Below, piece by piece: positions 17,773 to 27,519 of a DNA stretch of 64,000 nt (position 1 is its first letter; every line of letters begins with the position of its first letter). The translations under genes and the position numbers were made by a program. Source of the stretch: Geobacillus subterraneus (GTDB lineage Bacteria; Bacillota; Bacilli; Bacillales; Anoxybacillaceae); the NCBI RefSeq assembly GCF_001618685.1, contig NZ_CP014342.1, positions 2,418,001 to 2,482,000 on the forward strand. The letters are read 5' to 3'. The notes below the pieces were generated by a model. That model was not told the DNA's origin. It was given only the letters and a program-made list of their open reading frames with translations, and did not search any database.

Positions 17773-18714
17773 TTATGAAACTTTCGCAAATCCAACCATA
17801 CCAGATTCTTTATGCCCTGGAACCGTACAATAAAATCGAAACACACCGCGTTCGATTGGTATGAACGTCACCTCGGCTGTTTTCCCCGGCAAGGAATAAA
17901 CATGAACGTCCGCATTTTCTGCATGGTTTCCATGGTCATTCTGCTGTAACAAAATCTTCATATTTTCGAATTCGATATCGTGTTCCATTTGACCGCTATT
18001 TTTCAGAATTAAGGTAACAGGCTGTCCTACAGTCAGTTGCAAACTCTCAGGAAAGTAATAAAATTCAGTCGCTTCAATCACTACCTTTTTCCCCTTTGTT
18101 TCGATGCTTAACGGAGATGCAGTTTGGTTGTGGCCCTCCATAAAATGGTTCATAGTCGGATTCGTTATCGGAAGATTAGAAGATCGAGAAAATTCATTAT
18201 ATAAATGGTTATACAAATAGAAAAACAGCGGAAGGACGATTGCTAACCATAGCGGGTTATGGAATAGTTTATTGATCAAAAACGCACGGTTAAAACCCGT
18301 TTCTTGTTGAAGCATGTATAGAACAATACAAGCCATTCCAACAAATAGAACAAGCATGATGTGAATCGTAGAATCCCGATATTCAGGCGCAATCATTTCT
18401 CCTAACATCGCTCCCATCATGCCGCCCATGACTCCTGATAAAACACCGTCGATGATGGCCATGATGCTGATCGGCATCCCAGCTAAAAATCCAGCTAAAA
18501 ACCCAAAAGCCATTCCTAAAATGGTTGACAAAAAGAGATTGCCGTTGTAAGAAATCCCAGCCAGCAGGCCGCCCGTCAGCCCAGCCAACATTCCTAACGC
18601 CATCGCCGCCATCATTCCAGCCATGCATGTGATTTTCTTCCTTTTGATAAAGATGAAAGCAATCACAATGAAAGACAAAACCGCCGCGATCCCCCCAGTG
18701 AATAACATCGGCAA
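17773..18714 (-). CDS. Membrane-anchored cupredoxin-domain protein
   Basis: This 313-residue protein has an N-terminal half of several hydrophobic segments rich in Gly and Met (for example GVMGGMMGAMLGEMI) and a further helix near residue 160. A C-terminal cupredoxin domain follows, with type 1 copper ligands: a His in GQMEHDIEF, then Cys296, His301 and Met306 in FYCTVPGHKESGMVG. The domain probably faces outward and carries electrons or copper. The best start is TTG at 18714, 8 bases after GGAGGG; an ATG two codons later is too far from that site. A 26-bp palindrome lies just upstream. The fusion of a Met/Gly-rich membrane part to a cupredoxin is unusual and its role is unknown. Confidence 0.8.
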   Translation of the reverse strand: MPMLFTGGIAAVLSFIVIAFIFIKRKKITCMAGMMAAMALGMLAGLTGGLLAGISYNGNLFLSTILGMAFGFLAGFLAGMPISIMAIIDGVLSGVMGGMMGAMLGEMIAPEYRDSTIHIMLVLFVGMACIVLYMLQQETGFNRAFLINKLFHNPLWLAIVLPLFFYLYNHLYNEFSRSSNLPITNPTMNHFMEGHNQTASPLSIETKGKKVVIEATEFYYFPESLQLTVGQPVTLILKNSGQMEHDIEFENMKILLQQNDHGNHAENADVHVYSLPGKTAEVTFIPIERGVFRFYCTVPGHKESGMVGFAKVS

Positions 18715-18739
18715 CGGATGATCCCTCCTGCAAATGTTT

Positions 18740-18765
18740 ATTTGTACACATATATGTGTGCAAAT
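18740..18765. promoter_or_regulatory. 26-bp palindrome upstream of the membrane cupredoxin gene
   Basis: The half-sites ATTTGTACACATA and TATGTGTGCAAAT form a near-perfect dyad with one mismatch, 26 bp before the TTG start. Its position suggests an operator for an unidentified dimeric regulator. Confidence 0.5.
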
Positions 18766-18880
18766 AACAGGTTAGTCCATGTCAGTGAACATCCCGGCTG
18801 AGTTTGAGCGAAAACAGAGGGCGTGTCATCCGATTACAGCTTTTTGTATTACACCTGCATGTATTCTGTTCTTGAGCGCT

Positions 18881-20452
18881 CTCCCACCTACGCTTAGAAG
18901 GCCGGTGAATTAATGGGGCATAGACTTCCCACATGTCGAATTTTGGAGGCCATTCTCCCCGCCGTTTGGCGCCAAAGGATGGGAAGACGAGCAGGACTTC
19001 CTGCTCCCAATTCCGGTTTTGCGCACGCCAAAGAGCCGGTCCCCCCTCGTTTTTTTCGAAACCGGCACAATCGCTTCAGATTTTGCACGACGGCGGTCAA
19101 CAGTGCCTGTTCTTCCATGGCGTAAAGGCCCCGGCTTCGGGCCCGGTCCAGCCCGTGACATTCCTTCCCTTCGGCGAACACATGCTCACAACGCGTGCGA
19201 AGGGCTTGAATGGATCGATAGCCGCCCTGTTGTTGAATGAGCCTCGCTTGATTGCGAATCTGAACGTCTCGGACTTTCGCCTGGCGCTTTGCTTCCTGAG
19301 CGGGATCCTTCGCCCGGCGCTTCCAGGTTGGAATCTCCTCCATCTCCTTGCGGCGCAACGGCACGAGCGGTGTGATGCCTTGAACGAAGAGCGCTTCCAG
19401 ATACTCGGTGGTGCCATACGCTTTGTCCGCAGACAAGGTCCGAATCGTAATCGACGGGTGGCGAAACTGAATCGAAGCCAGCTGCTCCAAACTCGTCTCC
19501 CGTTCCGCCGTTCCAGTGGCGAGGCTGGCCCGTCTGGATAAAATCACGCGCGACTGGACATCGATGACGTCGTGCACCAGATACCGAGGATACGCTTCCT
19601 GCCCTTTGCCTTTCTTGTACAACCGGGCATCCGGATCCGTCACGCTTCGATGGGTCCGGTTGGAAAACGTGGCTCCACGGAAGTTTCCCCGTTCTTCGGC
19701 ATGGACGCGTTCCCCTGATTTTGGAGACGGAGAGGGTGGGTCGTCATCCGGATCCCGGGCCTCGGTCTGTTCATCTTCCCGGGCAGTGCGGGCCAGATAG
19801 TCTTCCAACGTCTCCACCGGAGCGAGCTTGACCTCCCGCAAGCTGTGGATCGAGGCATTCGCCCGCACTTGGGTGCCGTCAGCCGCCGCATGGACATCCG
19901 GCGAGACCAACCCCGCCGCGATGCATTGATCCACCACATAGGTCATCAGCCGGTCAAAGATTCCATGTTGGCGCCAGCGTTTCCGTGTTTTGACGAGCGT
20001 CGTTCGATCCGGCAGTGTGGGGTGATGAGGATCCGGATGGAGCACGGATTCAAAGTCGAGACCGCAAAACCACAAGTATCCGGCATGCATGGGGAGGATC
20101 TCATACAACTCCCGCTCAGAGTGGTCGAACAAATACGAGAGCAGCATTAGGCGAAGCAGCCGTTCCGGATCCGCCGCCGGGCGACCCGTTTTTTCCGTGT
20201 ACAGGGGAGCCACCCAATCGTGAATGACGGAAAAGTCAACCGCTTCGTTGATTTGGCGCAAGATATGATGTGGAGGAACGAGTTCTTCCATGTCGATGAC
20301 TTGAAACAGACGAGGCTGAGTCGAAGGGTTTTTGGGGGCTTTCATGATCCGCTCACGCTCCATTCCAACGATTTTTCTTCCTTTTTCGACATAAGCCCCC
20401 TAAATCCCTGCCTCAGGGTGTACTTTTTTCACCGGCCTTTTAGAGGTGGGAG
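18881..20452 (-). mobile_element. IS1182-type insertion sequence
   Basis: A single full-length transposase gene lies between imperfect terminal inverted repeats. The core is AAGGCCGGTGAA (18898-18909) with TTCACCGGCCTT (20428-20439), and the outer parts are CTCCCACCT (18881-18889) with AGGTGGGAG (20444-20452). No clear target duplication is visible, so the exact ends are uncertain by a few bases. It separates the membrane cupredoxin gene from the two-domain oxidase. Confidence 0.75.
18894..20363 (-). CDS. IS1182-family DDE transposase
   Basis: This intact 489-residue transposase has an N-terminal helical DNA-binding region (FQVIDMEELVPPHHILRQI), the conserved stretch GRPAADPERLLRLMLLSYLF, and a DDE core. 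Asp lies in AAADGTQVRANAS, the second Asp in LSADKAYGTTEYLE, and the Glu region in RCEHVFAEGKECHGLDRAR. The C-terminal tail after VVQNLKRLCR is low in conservation. The first ATG at 20363 is kept; MKAPKN at 20345 is an alternative. No frameshift is seen, so it may still be active. Confidence 0.88.
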   Translation of the reverse strand: MERERIMKAPKNPSTQPRLFQVIDMEELVPPHHILRQINEAVDFSVIHDWVAPLYTEKTGRPAADPERLLRLMLLSYLFDHSERELYEILPMHAGYLWFCGLDFESVLHPDPHHPTLPDRTTLVKTRKRWRQHGIFDRLMTYVVDQCIAAGLVSPDVHAAADGTQVRANASIHSLREVKLAPVETLEDYLARTAREDEQTEARDPDDDPPSPSPKSGERVHAEERGNFRGATFSNRTHRSVTDPDARLYKKGKGQEAYPRYLVHDVIDVQSRVILSRRASLATGTAERETSLEQLASIQFRHPSITIRTLSADKAYGTTEYLEALFVQGITPLVPLRRKEMEEIPTWKRRAKDPAQEAKRQAKVRDVQIRNQARLIQQQGGYRSIQALRTRCEHVFAEGKECHGLDRARSRGLYAMEEQALLTAVVQNLKRLCRFRKKRGGTGSLACAKPELGAGSPARLPILWRQTAGRMASKIRHVGSLCPINSPAF

Positions 20453-20799
20453 ATTCTTGGGAACACCCGCCCCACGGCAGGCTGTCAACCAAGCCATCCC
20501 CGTGCGTCCCACGGTTCAGCTGCCTTACAAAGACAGCAAACGAAGCCTCTCATTTTGGAACACTCTTTGCAGCCAAGCCCCGACCCTGTTGTTTCATACG
20601 CTTGATTCCACTCGGCCAAAAGACTTTACACAAACCGGCAGCACCCAATCGTTTGGTTGATGAGCTCCGCTTGTTTTCGGGTGGGATCCAACCGAAACCG
20701 ATAGGCTCTATGCATGACCTTCCCTCCTATTTTAGGGAACGTTTGTTCTGTTCGTGCCCATTTTATACCTTTTGTTCTTTTGATGCAAGAGGAAGATCG
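20453..20799. other. Unassigned segment between IS1182 and the oxidase
   Basis: About 350 bp with no recognisable gene on either strand. The reading frame of the oxidase is open through it, but the translated residues (Pro/Ser/Cys-rich, no copper motif) do not look like a family member and there is no ribosome site at its upstream end. It may be the remains of an earlier insertion. Confidence 0.5.
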
Positions 20800-21909
20800 A
20801 TGAGGGAAGACACCGATTCATCCCCTACTGACGCTCACGCGTGGAAGTGGGGGTCTTCTCGGTTCGGGATGATCAAACGACTATCCACACATGCCGCAGC
20901 ATATGATGAAATTGTGATACCTTCTCTAAAGGGGGAAGAGGGAATGCATGGTTACTTGCCGGGAAATCCTCAAACGCCTATTATCACGCCCAATGTAAAA
21001 GATGCGCCATTTCGGGTTCTCAAAAACGGGGTAAAACAATTTCACTTGCGGGCGGAACCGGTCGTGCATGAGTTGGTAAACGGAATTAAAATCCGCGGGT
21101 ATGGATACAACGGAAGTATTCCCGGGCCGACAATTCTTGTCAATCAAGGGGACTATGTTCAAATTACAGTCGAAAACCGTTTGCCAGAAGCGACATCCGT
21201 CCATTGGCACGGATTAATTGTTTCCAACCGAATGGACGGCGTACCCGGCCCTGGGGGCAGCCCGATTATCCAACCGGGGGAAAGTTTTACGTATGAATTT
21301 CGCATCCAACAGTCAGGAACGTTTATGTACCACAGCCATGTCCATGATGCAAAACAAGAGTTAATGGGATTAGTAGGCATGCTTATTTCGCGCGGCATAT
21401 ACGAAGAACCCGTGGACCGCGATTATGTTCTGTTGCTTCAAGAGTGGGCTGTGCAGATGGAGATGCATCAGCAAACTAGCAGCCATCCAATGAATGATCA
21501 CCCTTCCAAACAATCGGCATCAAATATATATGACATCGATCCAATGTCAATGATGTTTAATTTTTTCACAATTAACGGCAAAGCCTATCCTGATACCGCT
21601 CCTTTATTTGTCCGATATGGCGAGCGCGTCCGTATTCGCCTTGGCAATTTAAGTATGGATTCTCATCCGATGCATTTTCACGGGCATGAGTTTAGTGTCA
21701 CCGCGGTTGACGGAAATCCGATTCCTATGATGGCAAGATTAAAACGAAACACGATTAATGTAGCGCCAGGAGAAACATGGAACATCGAATTTTTGGCCAA
21801 CAACCCGGGAAATTGGGTCTTTCACTGTCATAAACCTCACCATACAACCAACATGCATTCGATAAAGGACATGGGCGGCATGCTTACGATGGTCCGCTAT
21901 GCGAAATAG
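20800..21909 (+). CDS. Two-domain multicopper oxidase
   Basis: The 369-residue protein has only two cupredoxin domains. Domain 1 carries HWHGL and YHSHVHD. Domain 2 carries HPMHFHGHEF and FHCHKPHHTTNM, so both the type 1 and trinuclear copper ligands are complete. It should oxidise Cu(I), phenols or another exported donor using oxygen. The start is uncertain: AGAGGAAG precedes the ATG at 20800, but homology begins only near MHGYLPGN (20944), and no signal peptide is present in any version. The N-terminus may have been altered when the adjacent IS1182 element or an older insertion arrived. A strong terminator follows. Confidence 0.82.
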   Translation: MREDTDSSPTDAHAWKWGSSRFGMIKRLSTHAAAYDEIVIPSLKGEEGMHGYLPGNPQTPIITPNVKDAPFRVLKNGVKQFHLRAEPVVHELVNGIKIRGYGYNGSIPGPTILVNQGDYVQITVENRLPEATSVHWHGLIVSNRMDGVPGPGGSPIIQPGESFTYEFRIQQSGTFMYHSHVHDAKQELMGLVGMLISRGIYEEPVDRDYVLLLQEWAVQMEMHQQTSSHPMNDHPSKQSASNIYDIDPMSMMFNFFTINGKAYPDTAPLFVRYGERVRIRLGNLSMDSHPMHFHGHEFSVTAVDGNPIPMMARLKRNTINVAPGETWNIEFLANNPGNWVFHCHKPHHTTNMHSIKDMGGMLTMVRYAK

Positions 21910-21920
21910 ATGAGCATTCA

Positions 21921-21950
21921 AGAAAAAACGGCATCGCTGCCGTTTTTTCT
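21921..21950. terminator. Bidirectional terminator after the two-domain oxidase
   Basis: AAAAAACGGCA/TGCCGTTTTTT-type hairpin with a short loop, flanked by A and T runs, so it can work in both directions. Confidence 0.85.
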
Positions 21951-22043
21951 TCTCTCGATTCTCTTGCACCTGCTTGATAGTCAAGCAAATTATTTAACTT
22001 ACTCGGACTCACCGTCAGCCGAAAGAAAAAGTGAACGGCGCGC

Positions 22044-22598
22044 TCACCGTTCGCGATGCGTATGAATCCATTGCACAAACTGTTCGATCACTTGATCCAA
22101 CAAGTCGATGGTTGCCGTATCTATCAGTTGTCCCGATTCATCAAATTTTTGGCTGGCGAAGTTGATCAGCACCTCATTCCCAGCAGGCGGCAAGACGTTG
22201 GCTGAGAGTCCTGGGCTTTGCAAGATTTGGCGCAAATGGAGCTGCGCCCGAATCGTTCCCATCATCCCGCCTGATACACCGGCGGTCATCACCGGTTTAT
22301 TGATCAACACCTTATCAACGCGCGACAGCCAGTCCAACGCGTTTTTCAATACGCCTGGAACCGACCAGTTGTACTCGGGCGTGATGATCAACACACCATC
22401 GGCTGCGGCGATTTGCCGCTTAAACGACACCACCGCTTCAGGCGGGTTCAGTTCATCGTCCTGGTTGTAATGCGGCAGCCGCTCGATATCGGCGATGTTC
22501 AGTTGGAATTTGTCTTTGTACCGTTCTTGAATGAACTTCGCCAATTTGAGATTATAGGACTCTGTCCGCAAGCTTCCGACCAATGCAACGATATTCAT
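22044..22598 (-). CDS. NADPH-dependent FMN reductase (azoreductase/quinone or chromate reductase type)
   Basis: This 184-residue flavodoxin-like protein has the FMN-phosphate motif GSLRTESYNLKLA at the N-terminus and the flavin-contact motif TPEYNWSVPGVLKNALDW in the middle, as in YhdA/ChrR-type reductases. It transfers two electrons from NAD(P)H to azo dyes, quinones or metal oxyanions. The ATG at 22598 follows GGAGGAAGG and matches the family's start; the frame upstream is not coding. It is a single gene with a long hairpin just upstream. Confidence 0.88.
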   Translation of the reverse strand: MNIVALVGSLRTESYNLKLAKFIQERYKDKFQLNIADIERLPHYNQDDELNPPEAVVSFKRQIAAADGVLIITPEYNWSVPGVLKNALDWLSRVDKVLINKPVMTAGVSGGMMGTIRAQLHLRQILQSPGLSANVLPPAGNEVLINFASQKFDESGQLIDTATIDLLDQVIEQFVQWIHTHRER

Positions 22599-22652
22599 TG
22601 GCGTCCTTCCTCCGTTCATTGATTTCCATTTGAATATCATTTTTCTAATAAT

Positions 22653-22685
22653 CAAGGAAGAACATGGAATCCATGTCCTTCCTTG
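22653..22685. terminator. Imperfect hairpin between the GT and reductase genes
   Basis: CAAGGAAG-ACATGG pairs with CCATGT-CCTTCCTTG (one bulge). It may end transcription from the glycosyltransferase genes, but the T-tract is weak. Confidence 0.45.
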
Positions 22686-22764
22686 TTAGTTTACCATACA
22701 ATAAACTTCTTTTACTTCTTTCCTGCTTGTCGACCGGAAACGTTTCGACCCATGTACGGTACGT

Positions 22765-24276
22765 TTAGAAAATCCCTTTTCTATATTTCAAATAATACTT
22801 TTTCAACGGATGATCGGCATTCCACGGCTTATTCTCCCCGGTATAATGAATGATCGACGGTTTGAGTTTAGCGACCGGATCGTATAAATGGTACGTTTGA
22901 AAATTCCATTTCAGGTCCAACGGCAGCCATTGATCGAAAAGAACGGCGTTCAGTGCGTCTTGATCGCAATATTGAATGCGGTCTGAATGCGCACGGAGGA
23001 ATTCCATCACTTGTTCTTTTATATGCTGCTCGCGCCACTTTTTTACGTTAATCAACAGCACACCGGCATTAAAATACTTCGAATTCTCCGGCATAAACAA
23101 ATCAACATTTCTTGATTGCTTTATCCAATGATCCTCAATTGCGCCTAACAAATATCCGCTGATATCTATCTTCCATAGCTCCGTAATGTCCTTTTTTATA
23201 ATGAGATCACAGTCGAGATACAGCACTTTCTCAACCGTTTCGTCAAAGAGCTCCGGAATGGACAGGCGGTAATACGTTTCTCTCGTCAAATAAGCGAAGG
23301 TTGCAAACTCGCTGTACACAGCTCGATCGATATGTTTAAAATCCATTTTTGCCTTATACTTTTTGGCGATTTTCACTAACAGCGATTTCTTTTCTTCGCT
23401 GATGTCGCTACCGATGACATAAATATGAATTGGATTGTCCGATTTTTTGTTTTTCAACAAAGAACAAAGCATCACCGCTAACGGCTCAGCGTAAGCATCG
23501 TTGGCCGCCGTCACAATGTGAATGGTCTCTTTCTGTTTCGCCTGTTTCCCGCTTTTTTTCCTCTCCTCTTTGTCCTGTCGTTGAAAAATGCTCTTAGCCT
23601 GCGAAAGGACGCGCTTCATTTTCGCTTTGTCGTTCTCGGCTTCATAATACAACTCGCGAAGCATCAAATTGCGCTCGCCTTTTGGGTTGTTCTCATACCC
23701 GACGACCGGATGCCTCAGATGATAAATCGTATGCTCGAGCCGCTTGTAGCGGCCACATAGCGTATTCACGGCGCAGCTGAAGGCGTCATCCTCCCCTCCC
23801 CATCCTGAAAACCGCTCGTCAAAGCCCCCGACCGCTAGGAAATGATCGCGAGAAATGACGTTAAACCCTCCAAGATGCGTAAACTCCGACGTATGAATAA
23901 GCTCAAACTCCGTCACCTCGACTGGCCAAGTTGGAGAGGTCTCTAACAACATCCGCGAGTTTTCCTCAGTGATTCGCACAATTTTGCGAAAAGGAATGAC
24001 CCATGGCGCCTTGATCGCATGTTCAACAGCATCTTTCATCACTTCCGGGTCGCAAAAAATATCCCCATCGATAATCACGAATAGATCGCGGGTGGCTTGT
24101 TTGGCAGCACGGTTGATGGCCTGCGCTCGATTGAACGGCTCTTCTTCAGAAACACCGACGCAAATTTCAGCTTCAGGGAACATCTTTTCGTAAAACTCTT
24201 TTACCCAATGAAAATTGCGGTCTCGGATGCCACTGTCAGGTTTGTACGGAATGAGGATCGACACTCGTTCGAACAA
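22765..24276 (-). CDS. Bifunctional glycosyltransferase, GT2 plus GT8 domains
   Basis: This 503-residue protein fuses two transferases. Residues 1 to about 215 form a GT2-like nucleotide-sugar fold (SILIPYKPDSG, DGDIFCDPEV) ending in the galactosyltransferase-type acceptor segment GGFDERFSGWGGEDDAF. After a Lys/Gln-rich linker, residues 250-503 form a GT8 domain with the metal motif LYLDCDLI and the conserved YFNAGVLLIN, CDQDALN and HYTGENKPW. It probably extends a cell-surface glycan. The start is TTG at 24276, 7 bases after GGGGGTG. The gene lies 28 bp downstream of a separate GT8 gene on the same strand, forming a two-gene operon. Confidence 0.88.
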   Translation of the reverse strand: MFERVSILIPYKPDSGIRDRNFHWVKEFYEKMFPEAEICVGVSEEEPFNRAQAINRAAKQATRDLFVIIDGDIFCDPEVMKDAVEHAIKAPWVIPFRKIVRITEENSRMLLETSPTWPVEVTEFELIHTSEFTHLGGFNVISRDHFLAVGGFDERFSGWGGEDDAFSCAVNTLCGRYKRLEHTIYHLRHPVVGYENNPKGERNLMLRELYYEAENDKAKMKRVLSQAKSIFQRQDKEERKKSGKQAKQKETIHIVTAANDAYAEPLAVMLCSLLKNKKSDNPIHIYVIGSDISEEKKSLLVKIAKKYKAKMDFKHIDRAVYSEFATFAYLTRETYYRLSIPELFDETVEKVLYLDCDLIIKKDITELWKIDISGYLLGAIEDHWIKQSRNVDLFMPENSKYFNAGVLLINVKKWREQHIKEQVMEFLRAHSDRIQYCDQDALNAVLFDQWLPLDLKWNFQTYHLYDPVAKLKPSIIHYTGENKPWNADHPLKKYYLKYRKGIF

Positions 24277-24304
24277 TCGTCTTCACCCCCTTCAATGAAA
24301 GCAC

Positions 24305-25111
24305 TCATTCCAGCGATAAAGGTTTTTCCCATAACGACTTTTTTAAATATTTGCGATATTCTTTCGCAAACGGACTTTTCGAATTCCATGGTTTTTCAGG
24401 ACCGGTGAAATGGAGAATGGCTGCCTTTTTGGACGACCGTTTTGCAGAGTGGGCGGCGGTGAAGTTCCATTTGTCATCGAGGCGAAGCCAGCGGTTGAAA
24501 AGGACTGCGTTTAACGCATCTTGATCCATTAAGGCGAGCTTGTCGCCATGGGACTTGACAAACTCCATCAATTCGGCAGAAATGTTTTTCTCCCTCCACC
24601 GTTTTAGATTCATTAGTAATACACCAGAATTAAAATAATAGGAATCCGGGGGCAACGACAGCCTGTTCATTCGAATGTCCCGATCCGATTTGGTCAGCAC
24701 CCGTGACTCGTCCACTGCCGCTAGATCATATTCCTCGATATTCGTTTCCCATAATTCCGTGAGGTCGGTTCTGACGATGATATCGCAATCCAAATACAAT
24801 GCTTTCGAAATCTCCTCACCGAGCACATCAGGGATGATCATCCGGTAGTAGGCTTCTTTGCTGATGTATTTTTGCCCTCCCGAACCAGACGCAAAATCGG
24901 CAAACAATTGGACGTCGACACGAAGAAAGGTGATTGGCGTATGAAACTGCCCAACAACTCGTTGGAGCTTCGCCATGCTGATGGTAGAAAGATCGCTGTA
25001 CAGGATATAAATATGGATTGGGCGATTCATTTTTTGATTTTTTAATAGCGATGTTAACATTACCGCTAAGTGTTGGGCGTAATGATCGTTCGTCGCTGAC
25101 ACAATCACCAA
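24305..25111 (-). CDS. GT8-family glycosyltransferase
   Basis: This 268-residue single-domain GT8 enzyme has LYLDCDIIV (DxD metal site), YYFNSGVLLMNL, LMDQDALNAVLF and HFTGPEKPW. It resembles bacterial galactosyl/glucosyltransferases that build lipopolysaccharide-like or wall glycans. TTG at 25111 or GTG at 25108 is the start, about 9 bases after AAAGGAG. It is similar to the C-terminal half of the downstream fusion protein, which points to duplication and fusion. Confidence 0.88.
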   Translation of the reverse strand: MVIVSATNDHYAQHLAVMLTSLLKNQKMNRPIHIYILYSDLSTISMAKLQRVVGQFHTPITFLRVDVQLFADFASGSGGQKYISKEAYYRMIIPDVLGEEISKALYLDCDIIVRTDLTELWETNIEEYDLAAVDESRVLTKSDRDIRMNRLSLPPDSYYFNSGVLLMNLKRWREKNISAELMEFVKSHGDKLALMDQDALNAVLFNRWLRLDDKWNFTAAHSAKRSSKKAAILHFTGPEKPWNSKSPFAKEYRKYLKKSLWEKPLSLE

Positions 25112-25467
25112 AATGAACCACTCCTTTTTCTCTAATATTGCCTTTTCTATTGTATGTCCGAAGACACCACATTGCTCTCTGTATATGCGTCTATCTTCAT
25201 TACATCACAGCGCCTGATCTAAGCTTCAAGACCTATCCACCGGCAAGACCATTGTAGGCAATGGGTGGCCCCAAAAACAGACAAGGCGCCATTCCACCGT
25301 CTGATGCTTCCCACGAAAAACGGGCAACGCCACCAAACGGTGAACACTGCCCGTGAAAAAGGCAAATGACCTCATTAAAACCGGTTGCTCTCGTTTGCCG
25401 CCCGCCTTTTGCCTTTCATCTTAGAATCCGTTCTATCCAAAATGATGCACCTTCCGGCCGCCAAACA
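25112..25467. other. Intergenic region with a terminator for the GH1 gene
   Basis: No gene is seen. A hairpin with CGGGCA (25321-25326), inner CACC/GGTG, and TGCCCG (25348-25353) is followed on the minus strand by TTTTT. It would terminate the glucosidase transcript. The promoter of the GT8 pair should also lie here. Confidence 0.6.
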
Positions 25468-26913
<1,446 letters not shown>

Positions 26914-27019
26914 TCAGTCCCTCCTGTGCAAGTATGCCTCCCCACTAGCTTACCACAAACGCCGCTCCGCCTACACCGACGAATGCTTCGTTCCGCTGTT
27001 TCTTCTCCCCCATAAAAAA

Positions 27020-27042
27020 CCACCCTTACAACGGGTGGTTGA
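27020..27042 (-). terminator. Terminator of the fixABCX operon
   Basis: AACCACCC (27020-27027) pairs with GGGTGGTT (27035-27042), followed on the minus strand by T6. The stem overlaps the last codons of the small gene. Confidence 0.8.
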
Positions 27043-27226
27043 CATCGGAAGAAACACGAATCGTTTGCCTTTTCGTCAACTCCACATCGACCGTTAACAG
27101 CTCTTTTTTCTCCCAACTGACGAAACGGTCTTCCCATAACACGTGGCAAGAGTGATCATTCATTTCAAGCACGATTCCCCTCGCCCCATCACAGGCAAAA
27201 ATGACGCAATCCCCGATGTGGAACAT
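27026..27226 (-). CDS. Uncharacterised 66-residue protein in the fix operon
   Basis: This is the last gene of the fixABCX operon, 5 bp after fixX, with a weak GGTGAT site before the ATG at 27226. The product begins MFHIGDCVIFACDG and looks like a small beta-rich, SH3-like fold with two or three cysteines and many acidic residues. It has no membrane segment. Position in the operon suggests a link to the Etf complex or its regulation, but no function is recognised. Confidence 0.6.
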   Translation of the reverse strand: MFHIGDCVIFACDGARGIVLEMNDHSCHVLWEDRFVSWEKKELLTVDVELTKRQTIRVSSDVNHPL

Positions 27227-27231
27227 AACGA

Positions 27232-27519
27232 TCACCCTAGCCGAAAGACGATCCCGTGACCGCCTCTCGGATACTCCCAACGAATATTTTCATACGGACA
27301 GCCGATGCGGCAGCTGCCGCATTCATGGCAGCCTTCATAACCGACATGCATCCGCGTTCCCTCCCATTTATACACCGCCGCCGGGCAGAAAATCGTGCAA
27401 ATTTTATCCGGGCATTTCGTCAGGCAAATGTCATGATCAAGGACGTGAAGGTGGGATTTCGTATCGGCATTAAAGCGGACTAAGTATTGTTTTTCCTCAA
27501 TCGTTGGCAAATGGCTCAT
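27232..27519 (-). CDS. fixX: FixX ferredoxin-like protein
   Basis: This 95-residue 4Fe-4S ferredoxin-type protein has CLTKCPDKICTIFCPAA and CHECGSCRIGCPYENI, as in FixX. It sits on the FixC flavoprotein and passes electrons in the EtfAB-quinone oxidoreductase complex. GGAGGTGATG precedes the ATG at 27519, which overlaps the fixC stop (TAATG), indicating translational coupling. Confidence 0.92.
   Translation of the reverse strand: MSHLPTIEEKQYLVRFNADTKSHLHVLDHDICLTKCPDKICTIFCPAAVYKWEGTRMHVGYEGCHECGSCRIGCPYENIRWEYPRGGHGIVFRLG

Noticed and set aside
17487-17864. A 125-codon open frame upstream of the Met-rich peptide
   Set aside because: It overlaps the end of the membrane cupredoxin gene and its terminator and lacks a ribosome site.
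20446-20799. A longer N-terminus for the two-domain oxidase starting at 20446
   Set aside because: It would begin inside the IS1182 right end and encode a Pro/Ser/Cys-rich stretch with no family resemblance and no ribosome site.
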